A stretch of DNA of 64,000 nucleotides. Origin: Halovenus amylolytica (GTDB lineage: Archaea; Halobacteriota; Halobacteria; Halobacteriales; Haloarculaceae). Shown piece after piece: positions 63,729 to 64,000 of this stretch; position 1 is the stretch's first letter; each line of letters opens with the position of its first letter. The notes under the pieces are model-generated. The model saw only the letters and a list, made by a program, of their open reading frames with translations. It searched no databases and was not told the DNA's origin. Position numbers and translations under genes: made by a program. The DNA is taken from contig SAYS01000001.1 in NCBI GenBank assembly GCA_004015825.1, positions 1 through 64,000 on the forward strand, read 5' to 3'.

Positions 63729-64000
63729 ATGAGTGATGGTGAAAAACCAGACGATTGTATCGAAAAAAGCCAAGAAACCGAGCAAAGCGGAGTTGAACGC
63801 CGGTCAATGATGCAGTTCCTTGGTGCAATGGGTGCGCTCGGACTCGCTTCGGGGTCGAACGCTCGCGAGACGACCGCCGAAACAGTCACCTCCGGGAGCG
63901 AGGCGGTGTCGAATATCAGCCAGGAAGAGAGTTCGAAACCAACAATCGCAGTATTCGCCGGTCCGACAGCGACAATCCTGAACTCCGGGACGCGGATCAC
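63729..64000 (+). CDS. Exported protein, start only (runs off the window)
   Basis: 90 codons to the edge of the window. N-terminal region acidic (DGEKPDDCIEKSQETEQSG), then twin-arginine ERRSMMQFLGAMGALGLASG near residues 24-43: Arg pair followed by a hydrophobic stretch, so probably a Tat substrate. The mature part begins with a Thr/Ser-rich segment and then KPTIAVFAGPTATILNSGTR. AT-rich upstream. I cannot assign a family from so little. Confidence 0.65.
   Translation, partial: MSDGEKPDDCIEKSQETEQSGVERRSMMQFLGAMGALGLASGSNARETTAETVTSGSEAVSNISQEESSKPTIAVFAGPTATILNSGTRI

Overview
The window is chromosomal DNA of a haloarchaeon (class Halobacteria). The proteins are acidic (rich in Asp and Glu), most intergenic regions are short, and many genes have a TATA element about 26 bp before the start codon, as expected for leaderless archaeal transcripts. 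Typical archaeal genes are present: A-type ATP synthase, TFB, PAN, aMBF1 and many haloarchaea-only families. I cannot name the genus. Family names of the form DUFnnnn are given from memory and are not search results.

Layout. Positions 1-2273 are accessory DNA of lower GC content: a frameshifted gene end, a coiled-coil/zinc-ribbon gene and about 0.8 kb without a convincing gene. This stops exactly at the 3' end of a tRNA-Val. Positions 2395-14937 are housekeeping genes: cobalamin adenosyltransferase, the sdhCDBA operon, aMBF1, an AlaX editing protein, panB and an enolase-superfamily gene. Positions 13528-21525 hold the ATP synthase operon (H-I-K-E-C-F-A-B, read on the minus strand) without subunit D. 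Positions 21633-25907 form an AT-richer island with two exported proteins that share an N-terminal motif, a decayed gene copy and two toxin-antitoxin modules. A tRNA-Ser at 26717 is followed by tandem copies of its own 3' end.

Positions 27243-43577 contain ArfB-like hydrolase, cytochrome oxidase (coxB, fused coxAC, coxD), thrB, cysS, a three-gene operon of the Tm-1/cupin/TIM-barrel type, a NUDIX hydrolase, pan, the remains of a transposon end and a cheC broken by one missing base. Positions 43760-54655 contain a TFB, two tiny overlapping reading frames ahead of an ABC-2 exporter, a corrinoid-binding-type protein and a run of haloarchaea-only genes ending in a MinD-like ATPase. Positions 54656-63339 hold ppc, ileS, an AAC(3)-family gene and an OBG/DRG GTPase. 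The right edge enters AT-rich DNA with the start of an exported protein.

How it works together: sdh, cox and atp make up much of a respiratory chain with its ATP synthase; ppc supplies oxaloacetate. The most unusual signals are: (1) two large structured repeats (10749-10917 and 61008-61266), each between divergently transcribed genes, whose stems differ in sequence but keep pairing; (2) the tRNA-Ser tail array; (3) the duplicated gene remnant that brackets two toxin-antitoxin modules; (4) the haloarchaea-only operon ending in a MinD-like ATPase; (5) two single-base frameshifts.
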